Shown here in pieces: positions 36,114 through 45,500 of a stretch of 64,000 bases of DNA. The first letter of the stretch is position 1. The number at the start of each line of letters is the position of its first letter. Below the pieces are notes generated by a model. That model was not told the DNA's origin. It made no database searches and saw only the letters and a list, made by a program, of their open reading frames with translations. A program made the translations under genes and the position numbers. Source of the stretch: Sarcophilus harrisii (Eukaryota > Chordata > Mammalia > Dasyuromorphia > Dasyuridae); NCBI RefSeq assembly GCF_902635505.1, contig NC_045432.1, positions 72,299,823 through 72,363,822 on the forward strand. Reading direction: 5' to 3'.

Positions 36114-39100
36114 CTAAGGAGAGGTGGGGGGGGAGAGATACAGAGAGAGGGGGGTGAGTAGACATCAGGGCCTCCAAATGAGTCACCACATTAAAAGGCC
36201 AAAAGGAGGGAAGGAGAGAGGAAGGAAGGAAGGAAGGGAGGGAGGGAGGGAGGGAGAGAGGGAGGAAGGAAGGGAGAGAGGTAAGAAAGAGAGAAGGAAA
36301 GAAGAAAAGAACAAAGGAGGGAGGGAAGAGAAGGAAGGGAGGGAAGGAAGGAAGAAAGGAGGGAAGGGAGGGAGGAAGGAAGCAAGCAAGAAAGGGAAGG
36401 AGGGAGGGAGGTAAGAAAGAGAGGGAGGGATGGAGAGAGGAAGGAAAGAGAGAAGGAAGGGAGGGAAGGAAGGAAGGTAAGAAAGAGAAGGGAGGGAGGG
36501 AGAGAGGCAGGTAAGAGAGAAGGAAGGAGGGAGGGTGGGAAGGAAGGGAGGGAGGGAGGAAGGAAGGAAGGAAGGGATGGAGGTAAGAAAGAGAGAAGGA
36601 AAGAAGCAAAGAACAAAGGAGGGAGGGAGGAGAGAAGGAAAGGAGAGAGGGAAGGAAGGAAGGAAAGGAGGGAGGGAGGTAAGAAGGAGAGAAGGAAGGG
36701 GGGGGGGAGGGAGAAAGGAAGGAAAGAGAGAAGGAAGGAAGGGAAGGTGGGAAGGGAGGGAGGGAGGGAGGGAGGAAGGAAGGAAGGAAGGGAGGGAGGA
36801 GGGAAGGAGGAAGGAAGGAGAGAAGGAAGGAAGGGAGGGGGGGATGGAGAAAGGAAAGAAAGAGAGAAGGAAGGAAGGGAAGGTGGGAGGAAGGAAGAGA
36901 GGGAGGGAGGGAGGAAGGAAAGAGAGAAGGAAGGAAGGGAGGGTGGGAAGGAAGGGAGGGAGGGAGGGAGGAAGGAAGGAAGGGAAGGGATGGAGGTAAG
37001 AAAGAGAGAAGGAAGGAAGGGAGGGAGGGAGGGAGGGAGAGGGAGGAAGGAAGGAAGGGAGGAAGAGAGGGAGGGAGAGGGAGAGAGGGAGGAAGGAAGG
37101 GGGGGAGGTAGGAAGGGAGGGAGGTAAGAAAGAGAAGGAAAGAAGGAAAGAACAAAAGAACAAAAGAGGGAGGGAAGAGAGAGGGAGGGAAGGAAGGGGA
37201 GGAGGGAAGGGAGGGAAGAAGGGAAAGAGGGGAGGGAGGTAAGAAAGAGAGAAGGAAGGGGAGGGAGGGAGAGAGGAAGGAAACAGAGAAGGAAGGGAGG
37301 GAGGGAGGAAGGAAGGGATGGAGGTAAGAAAGAGAGAAGGAAAGAAGAAAAGAACAAAGGAGGGAGGGAAGAGAAGGAAAGGAGAGAGGGAAGGAAGGAA
37401 AGAAGGGAGGGAGGGAAGGGAGGGAGGAAGGAAGGGAAGGAGGTAAGAAAGAGAGAAGGAAGGAAGGAAGGGAAGGTGGGAAGGGTGGGAAGGGAGGGGG
37501 AGGAAGGAAGGAAGGAAGGGAGGAAGGGAGGTAAGAAAGAGAGAAGGGAGGGAGAGAGGGAGAGAGGGGGAGGGAGAGAGGGAGGAAGGAAGGGGGGGAG
37601 GTAGGAAGGGAGGGAGGTAACAAAGAGAGAAGGAAAGAAGAAATGAACAAAGGAGGGAGGGAAGAGAGAAGGAAGGGAGGGAGGGAGGGATGGAAAAAGG
37701 AAGGAAAGAGAGAAGGAAGGTAAGAGAGAAGGAAGGGAGGGAGGGAGGGAGGGAGGGACGGAGGAAGGAAGGGGGGGGGGGAAGGAGGGAGGTAACAAAG
37801 AGAGAAGGAAAGAAGAAATGAACAAAGGAGGGAGGGAAGAGAGAAGGAAGGGAGGGAGGGAGGGATGGAAAAAGGAAGGAAAGAGAGAAGGAAGGTAAGA
37901 GAGAAGGGAGGGAGGGAGGGAGGGGAGGAGGAGGAAGGAAGGAAGGAAGGAAGGAAGGGAGGGAGGTAAGAAAGAGAGAAGGAAAGAAGAAAAGAAGAAA
38001 GGAGGGAAGGAGGAAGGGAGGGAAAGAATAAGCATTTCTCAAGTGTCTGCTATGGACTAGGCCCCGTGCTGAGCACCTAACAGATGTTCAGCTGAATCCT
38101 TCCAGTTCTCTTTGGGAAAAGGCTGCTCTGAAACACACCATCACCAGCCCCACTCCAGACAAGAAGTTCAGAGTAGATAACAACCTCTTCCTTTGGCTCT
38201 TCTTCCAACACAGACTCCCTGTCCCTAGTCACCTACTCAGACCCCTTCTAGGGCTGCTGATTCTTCAGATTTAAACCCCACACTGTAAGGACCTGAGGCA
38301 ACCACTCCGTTCCCTTCTTGCCCTCGTTCTAACCCTTTGAGGTTCTCCTCCACTGCAAAAACCAGCATGTGCTGCTCTCCATCAGATGCTTTAAATGTCA
38401 AGAACGTGAGTCCCACAGAGTGAGGTGATCCTGGCAGACAGCTCAAGACATCATTGTTCTCCATCCCCAAAAAGACAGGATCCAACTCAATGATTTCTAA
38501 GGTATATCCTGGCCCCCAAGCTGTCTGCGTTTTCCTGAGGAAGGGCGGGACTGGGACGGGCCGCTTGAGAAGAGGGCGAGAGAGGGGATGGTGGACCAGA
38601 TGCGAAGTCCTGCTCGTTGGGGTCCGCTCACTCACCTTCCTGTTATCACCGAGGTGGATATGGCATCGATCCGCAACGCCATTGAGCTCCAGGTTCTTCC
38701 TCAAGGCAGCGGCGGCGTGAGGGTCCCACTCGCAGGCATGGACGAAGGCAGCATTTGCGTGGATCAGGAATGGCAAGGTGAAGTAACCAATGCCTGAGAG
38801 AGAGGAGACAAGGATGAAGGCCTTGAGCGGGCAGGTCTTGCCAGACCAAGGCGGGCTCCACGCTCTTATGTGCGTTGTGACCCACGAACAGTAGTCTCCC
38901 GTGGCAAGAGAAACCGTCTAGGAACAAGGGACGAGGTTACAAAGGGAACGAGATTCGGCCACATGGATGCTGGTGGCGGGTGAAAGCCCCGAGGACCGAC
39001 ATGCAGAAAGGCAACATCTGGCTCACAGCCCAGCACATGGCTTACTCTGCCCGCCAAAGCTACGCAGCGACTTCCCACGATCACAGCCCAGCCCCTGACA

Positions 39101-41966
39101 CAGAGGAGGCACTTAATGCTTGCCGGTTCATTGGTAGCCAAAGGGTAGGGTTAGAGAGGACACAAGAAACCAACTCCCTCGGTCTACTTCAAAAGCGAGA
39201 CAACTGAATGTTCTTCCTCGAGCTAATTAAGAACCATATTCAGAGCTTCCTGCCGCTTACGGAAGCAGAATCATACAAGCAGACGTCAAAAAGCAGCCAG
39301 CCGGCTCCAGATGGACCATGGTGCTGGCTAGGCACTGGACGGACCCACGCTCCCTACTTTCTAAGGCCCTAGGATCTGACAGAGACGACACTGATACAGA
39401 CAGAAAGGAGACAGGAAGGAAACAGAACTCCAGTATTTACGTCACATCCATGCCAAGGGTTAAGTGCACATCTGGTGTGGAAACTCAGGCCACAGCTATG
39501 GGAACTTCCTAGCCAAGCAGAAAGTGGGGGGGCAGGAAGGCAACTGAGGAGATCCCAGGAAGGGAAGAGAAGGTTCCAGAGTCAGGTATGGTTCGGGAGA
39601 AGGTCTCTAGGCAGGTTATGACAGAGAAGGAGAGAAAAGGCGTGAAACAGTCTGTGGCAGGGAATCTGGTGAAAGTTGGTGAGGGAAACCACAGTGGACG
39701 TGCTACAGAGGAAGGAATGAATGGATGGATGGATGGATGGACGGAAGGAAGGAAGGAAGGAAGGAAGGGAGGGAGGGAGAAAAGAAAAAAGGAAGGAAGG
39801 GAGGAAGAAAAGGAGGGAGGGAAAAGAACAAAGGAAGGAAGAAAAGAAGGAAGAGCGGAAGGGAGGGAGAGAGAAAGGGAAAAGAACCAAGGAAGGAAGG
39901 AAGGGAGGGAGGGGCTATAAGTGGTGAAGGAGTATGGTCAAAGCTAGGGGAGGGCCACTCCCAAAAAGGAAACTAAACTAACTGAGGCCCTGGATTCCGA
40001 TCTCAGCTTTGCCACTTCACAGCTCCTACACGCTCCCTCAGCCTGCCGGAGCCTCCTCTTCCGCATGTAACGTCCAAGGTCCCTTCCGGCTCTGTCTGAA
40101 GCTCGGCCTCTCTCCGGGCCCCTCCTTCCGAGCGGGCAGGATTCCTGAATCCGCACGCTCGGGCATCAGCACAGAGCAAGCCTACCAAAAAGCTCCTTAC
40201 GGTCTGGCACCGACAGCATCGCTCCCGAGCGGAGCGGCGCCTCTGACTCAAGAGGCTGCTCCCAAAGGTTGTCACCTGCATAGAGATCCACCAGCACTTC
40301 TCCAGCACAGGTCATTGATGCTACCCGTAGCTTCTCAGTGATGTTTCCAAAGGAGAACATGCTTTGGGTCACATCAAACGTGTACCTAGGGAAATCAATA
40401 TACCGAGGGGCCAAGTGAACAACATGGTGAGCATCCTCAAACTTCTGAGCGCCCCCCAAGAAACGCTCCATTAGGTAGTTCAGAGAAGAGTGCAGGAAGG
40501 AATGAGGTTCTCTCAACCCCAAGCTCTACGGCTCAGCCCGAGTGCCACCGACAAGGAACAGTGCCTGGTGCTCCAGAGCTCTGAGGTGATGCCCTCACCA
40601 GCCCTTCTGCTCCCTTCTGCCCATGCCCTCAAATGAGTTTCCCTTGGCTCACCATCCCTTCCCGTACCTACCTGATGCCATTATCCACATGCTCCACCCA
40701 GCCATGGGCACCCAGCAGCAGGGTTACTTTGGGAGCTCGAGTCCCACCTGGTGACACACGCCCCCGCTTTGCCAAACGCTGGCCTCCCAGCGCAGAGGCG
40801 ACAGTCTTCCAGAGGCCTGGTTCTGGAACAAAGCACAGCCCCCCAAAGGGAGATGGGGATGAGGCTGCCTCAGAGGGAGCGTCGAGTTAGACCGGGGTAC
40901 TTCTTTCACTTACCCAGTTTTTTCCAATGGGCAGCTCTGAAGCTCTCCTCATTGAGCAGGATTAGGTCACCGTGACGTTGCCAGGAGCGGGGAAGATCTT
41001 TCTCTAGTTCGGCCGACCACACGCGCCCCTGGCCCTCCACCAGACGCCGCACTTCCTGACGTAACTTCTGGGTGGGAGAACGATTCTGAGCTTTCTTCGA
41101 GGGAAGGGGGTTCTGGGAAAGGAACACAGAAGAGACGTACGCAGAGGACATATACATAGGGAAGAGTGGCACGGGGAAATCCCAACGCCAAAGCCCGCAC
41201 GTAGAGCGAAGGACCGCGTCTGGCAGACCGGACGACAGCTACCCACAGAGTAAAGCCAGTCTCGGCGAAAAGCTCCCCAGGCCCCAGAGAAGCGGAGCCA
41301 AACACAGGGTCCCACACCCAGGACTCATCAACGCCAAGGTCCGCTCTTGCCAGCGAGGGCCTCTACCCGGATACTGACCAGGACGTGCGTCAGCCTGCAG
41401 GTGCTCTCGGGGAGCCCTTGCTGCCTCAGTATTTGCAGGTGCTGCTCAGTGAGGCCCTCTTCCAGAACAGGTAGCGCCATGGTACCGTTGGGCAGCTGCT
41501 TCACTCGGTGGCACTTATCCAGGAGTTGGTGCTTTTCGAGAAATTTCCTGCAGGACCAACAAGGAATTTGGCTCCGGGGCCAAGGAGCTTCAAGCTGGGC
41601 AAGTCACAGGATGACATTTCTTCTCTGGTCTCCAGTGTCCCCACGGTCCCAGCTGGCTCAGAGACCGAGCTACATGCATCCTGTCACATCAGCACCCTGG
41701 TTGCGAGCACAAGGGTTGAGGACTTCACAAAACCAGTGCCGCCACTGTACCCCCAATCTGGGATCCATTGTCCTATAGTCCTCTGTTAAGCTCCATCTCT
41801 CCTTTCATACAAGTACTAAATCATTTAACCCCATTTCTGCCGCAATCATCTCCCCGAGATGTCCCCGTAACCTTCTCTTACCTGCAATGCTGTGTAAACT
41901 GAGGTTCTGTCACAATAGCCACGATAACCTCGGTCTTTCCACCGTCAGCTTCTGTTTTGTCAGAGC
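35643..41966 (-). CDS. TRMT12: TRMT12/TYW2, tRNA wybutosine-synthesising enzyme 2, multi-exon
   Basis: TRMT12 (TYW2) transfers the 3-amino-3-carboxypropyl group of S-adenosylmethionine to the yW-86 intermediate at G37 of tRNA-Phe, giving yW-72 in wybutosine synthesis. Seven coding exons were placed on the - strand: 41882-41966, 41379-41547, 40914-41112, 40672-40822, 40276-40385, 38636-38793 and 35643-36113. Each has GT-AG sites and all phases join without a stop (1,343 nt, about 447 residues; human has 448). The SAM motif reads D-L-Y-A-G-I-G-Y-F, split across exons 40276 and 38793, and L-G-L-I-P-S-S-E-E-G-W follows in the last exon. Similarity to remembered human protein runs throughout. The start codon must lie in an upstream exon not fixed here. 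Human and mouse TRMT12 lack introns, so this is probably the parental form. Confidence 0.92.
36201..38028 (+). repeat. GGAA/GGGA polypurine minisatellite in TRMT12 last intron
   Basis: About 1.8 kb of nearly unbroken purines on + (pyrimidines on the TRMT12 sense strand) made of ggaa, ggga and gagaga units. A higher-order phrase 'aggtaagaaagagagaagga' recurs roughly every 100 bp. It supports no true protein: the 519-619-codon Ser/Pro/Leu-only frames on - are by-products of composition. Confidence 0.95.
38029..38085 (+). repeat. L3/CR1-type repeat fragment next to GGAA array
   Basis: 'Gaataagcatttctcaagtg', 'ctatggactaggccccgtgc' and 'tgagcacc' follow the same L3/MIR3 wording as other pieces in the window. 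Confidence 0.55.
38636..38793 (-). CDS. TRMT12: TRMT12 coding exon, SAM motif and acidic loop
   Basis: It completes motif I (G-I-G-Y-F-T-L-P-F) and adds H-A-C-E-W-D-P-H-A, with the acidic residue that usually binds the SAM ribose, then N-G-V-A-D-R-C. Acceptor CTCTCTCAG|GC; donor AGGAAG|GTGAGT. Confidence 0.93.
39715..39915 (+). repeat. (GGAT)n/(GGAA)n tract in TRMT12 intron
   Basis: Units of ggat give way to ggaa and gaaa, in the intron between the 40,276 and 38,793 exon edges. Confidence 0.95.
39975..40165 (+). repeat. tRNA-derived SINE remnant in TRMT12 intron
   Basis: 'Ggattccgatctcagctttg', 'cttcacagctcctacacgctc', 'gagcctcctcttccgcatg' and 'ccaaggtcccttccggctct' form a much-changed, GC-raised SINE. 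Confidence 0.5.
40276..40385 (-). CDS. TRMT12: TRMT12 coding exon, F-S-F-G-N-I-T-E-K and start of SAM motif
   Basis: It encodes M-F-S-F-G-N-I-T-E-K-L-R-V-A-S then V-D-L-Y-A, the first half of SAM-binding motif I. Acceptor TTTCCCTAG|G; donor GCAG|GTGACA. Confidence 0.93.
40672..40822 (-). CDS. TRMT12: TRMT12 coding exon, Q-R-L-A-K-R-G-R region
   Basis: It encodes G-G-Q-R-L-A-K-R-G-R-V-S-P and H-G-W-V-E-H-V-D-N-G-I, both conserved in the human protein. Acceptor TTGTTCCAG|AA; donor ATCAG|GTAGGT. Confidence 0.92.
40914..41112 (-). CDS. TRMT12: TRMT12 coding exon, W-S-A-E-L-E region
   Basis: It encodes V-W-S-A-E-L-E-K-D-L-P-R-S-W-Q-R-H-G, almost identical to the human segment. Acceptor TTTCCCAG|AA; donor CTGG|GTAAGT. 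Confidence 0.92.
41379..41547 (-). CDS. TRMT12: TRMT12 coding exon, N-terminal domain
   Basis: It encodes L-P-V-L-E-E-G-L-T-E-Q-H-L, aligned with human L-P-V-L-G-E-T-L-P-E-Q-H-L. Acceptor TCCTGCAG|G; donor GTCCTG|GTCAGT, leaving in phase 0. Confidence 0.9.
41882..41966 (-). CDS. TRMT12: TRMT12 first recognised coding exon
   Basis: It encodes the N-terminal strand 'V-I-V-A-I-V-T-E-P-Q-F-T-Q', matching human V-A-V-V-A-V-V-T-E-P-W-F-T-Q. Acceptor CCCCCAG|GC; donor GCAG|GTAAGA. It enters in phase 1 and leaves in phase 2, so at least one nucleotide of coding sequence, and the ATG, come from an earlier exon. Confidence 0.9.
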
Positions 41967-42249
41967 CTGGGGGAAAGAAAAAGTAGCGGCTCAGTTGGAG
42001 AGGAAGCCCGGAAGCGTCCGCCTTCCCAGGTTGGGGATGCATCCGGTGGCCCAAATCTCTGTTCAGCCTTCGTGCCTGGAGCGCCATAATATGAGCCTGC
42101 CTGGGACGGGCAGAGGAAGGGGGATCCGGCATATGGACCACATGGGAAACTCCCAAAGGTGAGTCTTTGAATGGCACTCTAGCCATCCCATCTCCTCTCT
42201 GGTACGGCCAGAGCCTTGAGCAAGCAGCCAGGCACCGGTCTTACCGTAC

Positions 42250-43058
42250 GAGTTGGTGGAGAGCAAGGAGCCAGGCGAGCTTGTGGCCCTCCGGGCCTAG
42301 CTGGCCCAACCTTCCATGCCAGGGACTATACTGGCACAGCTGTGTGAGGAGACTAGCCACGGGGAGCTGAGAGCACAGAACCAGATAACCCAACTCACTC
42401 TTAAGAAATGCCACACTGGCACGAGGAGACGTGTTCATACGGGGCCAATGCAGGAATTTCTTTTGCTTAAAGAAGTAGATTTGTTTGGAGGCTGTTTTCC
42501 TCCCCACCCTCCCAAATTTAGAAGGGGAGAGGCTAGCAATAGGGGTTGTCAAAGAGAAAAAGAAAATGTCACCGAGGGATTTTTTAAAGTACACTGAAGA
42601 CAAGAGAAGGAAGGCCGGTAGAAAAAAATGAGCAGAACAGCTTTGAAAGTGACAGGCTGAATTTATTATATACTTTAAAAGGAAAAAGCGAGCCATACGT
42701 AAAGGAGAGTCATGGTTGCAGGGACAATCTTCCTTGTCTCTTCTACTCTGCACCTTGACTCATTTTACTTGGCGCTGGGTAAGGTCAGAATAAGAATTTA
42801 CAACAAAGAAATGCACGTGCGTTTCTGATTCCTGAATTCCTTCTACTTCTGATACAGACACTGAGTGACTGGGAGAGAGTCATAACAGGGGCCTCAACAG
42901 ACTAAGGTTCTAAGGCCAAACACCCCTAAATTACCCTTTGAAAACTATCTGGGACCTAATTTTTTCCCAAACGGTGATATAGAGTCTTTTTATACCTTAA
43001 TTCACGCTCCTTCCTGGCTGTTTCTCACACAAGAGGCTTTTTCAGTACCTGGAGCAAA
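42250..43058. other. TRMT12 intron 1, unassigned part
   Basis: No exon was recognised. The stretch lies between the first recognised TRMT12 exon and the CpG island, so it is intronic on the - strand. Confidence 0.5.
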
Positions 43059-43076
43059 GGGGGGGGGGGGGGGGGG
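43059..43076 (+). repeat. Poly(G) run
   Basis: A pure run of 18 G in TRMT12 intron 1. Confidence 0.9.
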
Positions 43077-43204
43077 AAGGGGGAAAGGATAGTGTCCTCA
43101 CCTCAATCCCTGAAGGTTTAGCTGAAATTTCAGCTGGGGGGGCCCCCAGAGGCTACCTCCCATTTACCTTCCATATGTCTTATATGTACCCAGGTGTTTG
43201 CACT

Positions 43205-43322
43205 TAAGTCTCCCCGTGTGACAAGGAGCTCTCTGAGGGCAGGACCTAGGATTTTGCCTCTATCTTGGTCCTCAGTGTTTTAGCACGGTGGCTGGCACAT
43301 GAGGCGTGTTTCAGAAATGCTT
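43205..43322 (+). repeat. MIR/L2-type 3' end
   Basis: 'Gagctctctgagggcaggac', 'gttttagcacggtggctggc' and 'acatgaggcgtgtttc' are the standard 3' MIR/L2 wording. Confidence 0.6.
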
Positions 43323-43348
43323 GGGGGGGGGGGGGGGGGGGGGGGGGG
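43323..43348 (+). repeat. Poly(G) run of 26
   Basis: A pure G homopolymer at the left edge of the CpG island, directly after a MIR/L2 tail. Confidence 0.9.
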
Positions 43349-43499
43349 AGCCTCCCTACACCCGGCTGTTCGGAGGCCCAGCCGGCTCCTGGGCTGCTGC
43401 TGCTGCTTCCTTGATTGCTCAGGGGAGAGGAAGACCAGCAGCAAGACCCAAAGGCTGCCGGGAGCTGGGCAGCGAACCAGGCTGCCTCCAGCACCCCTT

Positions 43500-45500
43500 C
43501 CTTCCGGCTCCTGCCAGGCAGCCCTCCGTCAAGCACCCCCTCTAGACCGGCAGGCTGGAGACAAAGGCGCTGGCCCCGCCGAGTGCCGGGGCCCGGGGCC
43601 AAGGTCTTCCCCTCCGGCCAGTAGTGACCGGTCCAGGTGGCGCCCCCTTCCGGCCGGGTAGCCCCGAAAAACGTTCCCCACTGAAGCGTCGGGTCGCGAT
43701 GGGGAGAACCTGAACCTCAGCCGGCTCCGGCCCCCGGTCCCCGGCCCCGGTCGGCTCCCCCCGCGCCCCCTCCTCGCCCCCCCACGCCGAGCACATGGAG
43801 CTCGAGCCCCCTGCCCGGTCCAGCGCAGCAGCACCTCCCCCCGCCCCCCCCCCCCGCTCCCCGCTCGGGCCCTCCCCAGTCCCTTCGGCCTCAGGACTCC
43901 CTCCTACGCGTACCCGCGGGCGCTCCAGTTCCAGCTCCGGGGCCCCGGGGGCCGGGGGCCTTGCTGGCACCCGGCCCGGCTGCTGCATGCCGCTCCATGC
44001 ACTCGGCGTCAGCCCGAGCCGGGGCGGGCGCTGGGGCGGGGCCGGGGGCGGAGCCGCGCGTTTCCCGCTCCCAGGAGGAACCAAAGCAAAGCGGCCCCGG
44101 AGGCCGACGGAGGGCTTCGGGGTGGCGCCCCGGACACTGGCGCCGCCATCTTTAATGAGACGCCGCCCTCCGCCGGGGGCGGTCCAGAGGAAGGGAGGAG
44201 GGTGAGCTAAGCGTGGAGAGGGAGGGGCCCGCGTAGACTAAGGGCTCCATGGAGGCTGGGCCGAAGGGCAGCTTTCCAGGAAGCCCGGCCAGTTCTTTGC
44301 CACGAGCCCGGGGCCCGGCGGAAGGAGCGCCGGGCCTCCCTCCGCCGCTGTTTACGGAAGAACGCTGGCGGGGTCCTAGGGGCCGTCCCTGCGAAGGGAG
44401 CCGCCCCTCGCGCATTGCGGAAGTGCGGGCAGGCGCACAAGCTACTTGTACTCGCACCGGAAGAGGGCTCGGAAGACGATGGCGGGTCTGGCGGTCCGCG
44501 ATCCCGCGGTGGACCGATCGCTGCGCTCCGTATTCGGTGAGCTGCCCTCGCCGAGGGGGCCGGTTTCGGAGCCGGCTTGCGGGCTGAGTGGCTCTCGGGG
44601 TCGGGTTGTGCGGAAGCGGGAAACTGGACCGGGCCGGGGTAGGGGGGCGCAGGCAGGCAGGAAGGGGAGGACTGCGGGCCGCCGGGTTGGGGGGGGGGCG
44701 CGGCGCTCGCACTCTCGACCTCAAAGGCCTACGGACCGAGCGCGTAGGGCTTTAGGAAAGGAGGAGGGGGGGGGGGGCAGGGCCGCGGGGAATGGAATCC
44801 GGCTTTTTGGCTACGCGTGCTGCGTCCGTTGAAATGAGTGCGCGTGCTCCCGGCCACCTTGGCTCCCGTGGCCCACGTGCCTCGCGTGGTTCCCGTGCCT
44901 CGCGTGGTTCCCGTGCCTCGCGTGGTTCCCGTGCTTTGCGTGCTGCGTGCTTCGCGCTTCTGCGGCCGCGCCGCGTTCCCCCCTCCTTCCGTCGCTGCTA
45001 CCTCTGCCCCTTTCGCAGCCCTTCGGGCTCCGATTCTGGCGTCTTCTCCCTCCGGCCAGGGAGGAGGACGGTGGGCTCTTGGGGGTCCCCGGCTGCCGAA
45101 CGAACGAATGACGCCCTGGGCTGGCGGCCAGACTTGCAGGCAGCAGAGCGCTGGGCCCACCTTGTGGGCCTCTTCCAATCGCGCTCGAGTAGCGCGCTCC
45201 ATAGCTCCTGCAGACGCCGAAAAAGGTCGTCTCGCAACCAAAGCAGGGCCGGGCCTTTCGTAGCCCTCTACCCTGAACCAGAGTAACGAGGGGGACAGGG
45301 GGCAGGGGGCAGGGGGCGGCAAGCTTTGCTATCCCGGTGGCGGCGGCGATGACGACCAGGCAGCCTTTGAATGCCCCCTCCAACCTCATCCCTGCTGGGG
45401 GTGGGGGGGCGGTAGAAGAGAAGGGTGGTCCCCCCAATGTCCCTCCCCCCAGCTTGGGAACCTCAAAGCCGGGCCTACTGCGGTGTGGGAGCAGAGGTGA
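43500..45500. promoter_or_regulatory. Bidirectional CpG-island promoter of TRMT12 and CSTF2
   Basis: High G+C with frequent CpG over about 2 kb between the two divergent genes. A YY1-type site (GCCGCCATCTTT, 44,142-44,153) and two ETS-type sites (GCGGAAGTG, 44,417-44,425; CCGGAAG, 44,457-44,463) lie in the core, with no TATA box near the CSTF2 start. YY1 and ETS sites are usual in divergent housekeeping promoters. CSTF2 probably starts around 44.43-44.46 kb; the TRMT12 start is probably below about 44.16 kb on the other strand. Confidence 0.75.
44479..44536 (+). CDS. CSTF2: CSTF2 coding exon 1
   Basis: Residues 1-19 plus the first base of V20, beginning M-A-G-L-A-V-R-D-P. Donor TTCG|GTGAGC. 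Confidence 0.97.

Noticed and set aside
36091-38042. Open frames of 519, 614 and 619 codons on the - strand made of Ser, Pro, Leu and Phe
   Set aside because: They exist because the pyrimidine strand of a GGAA/GGGA array rarely forms stops; three frames are open at once and there is no domain or start context.
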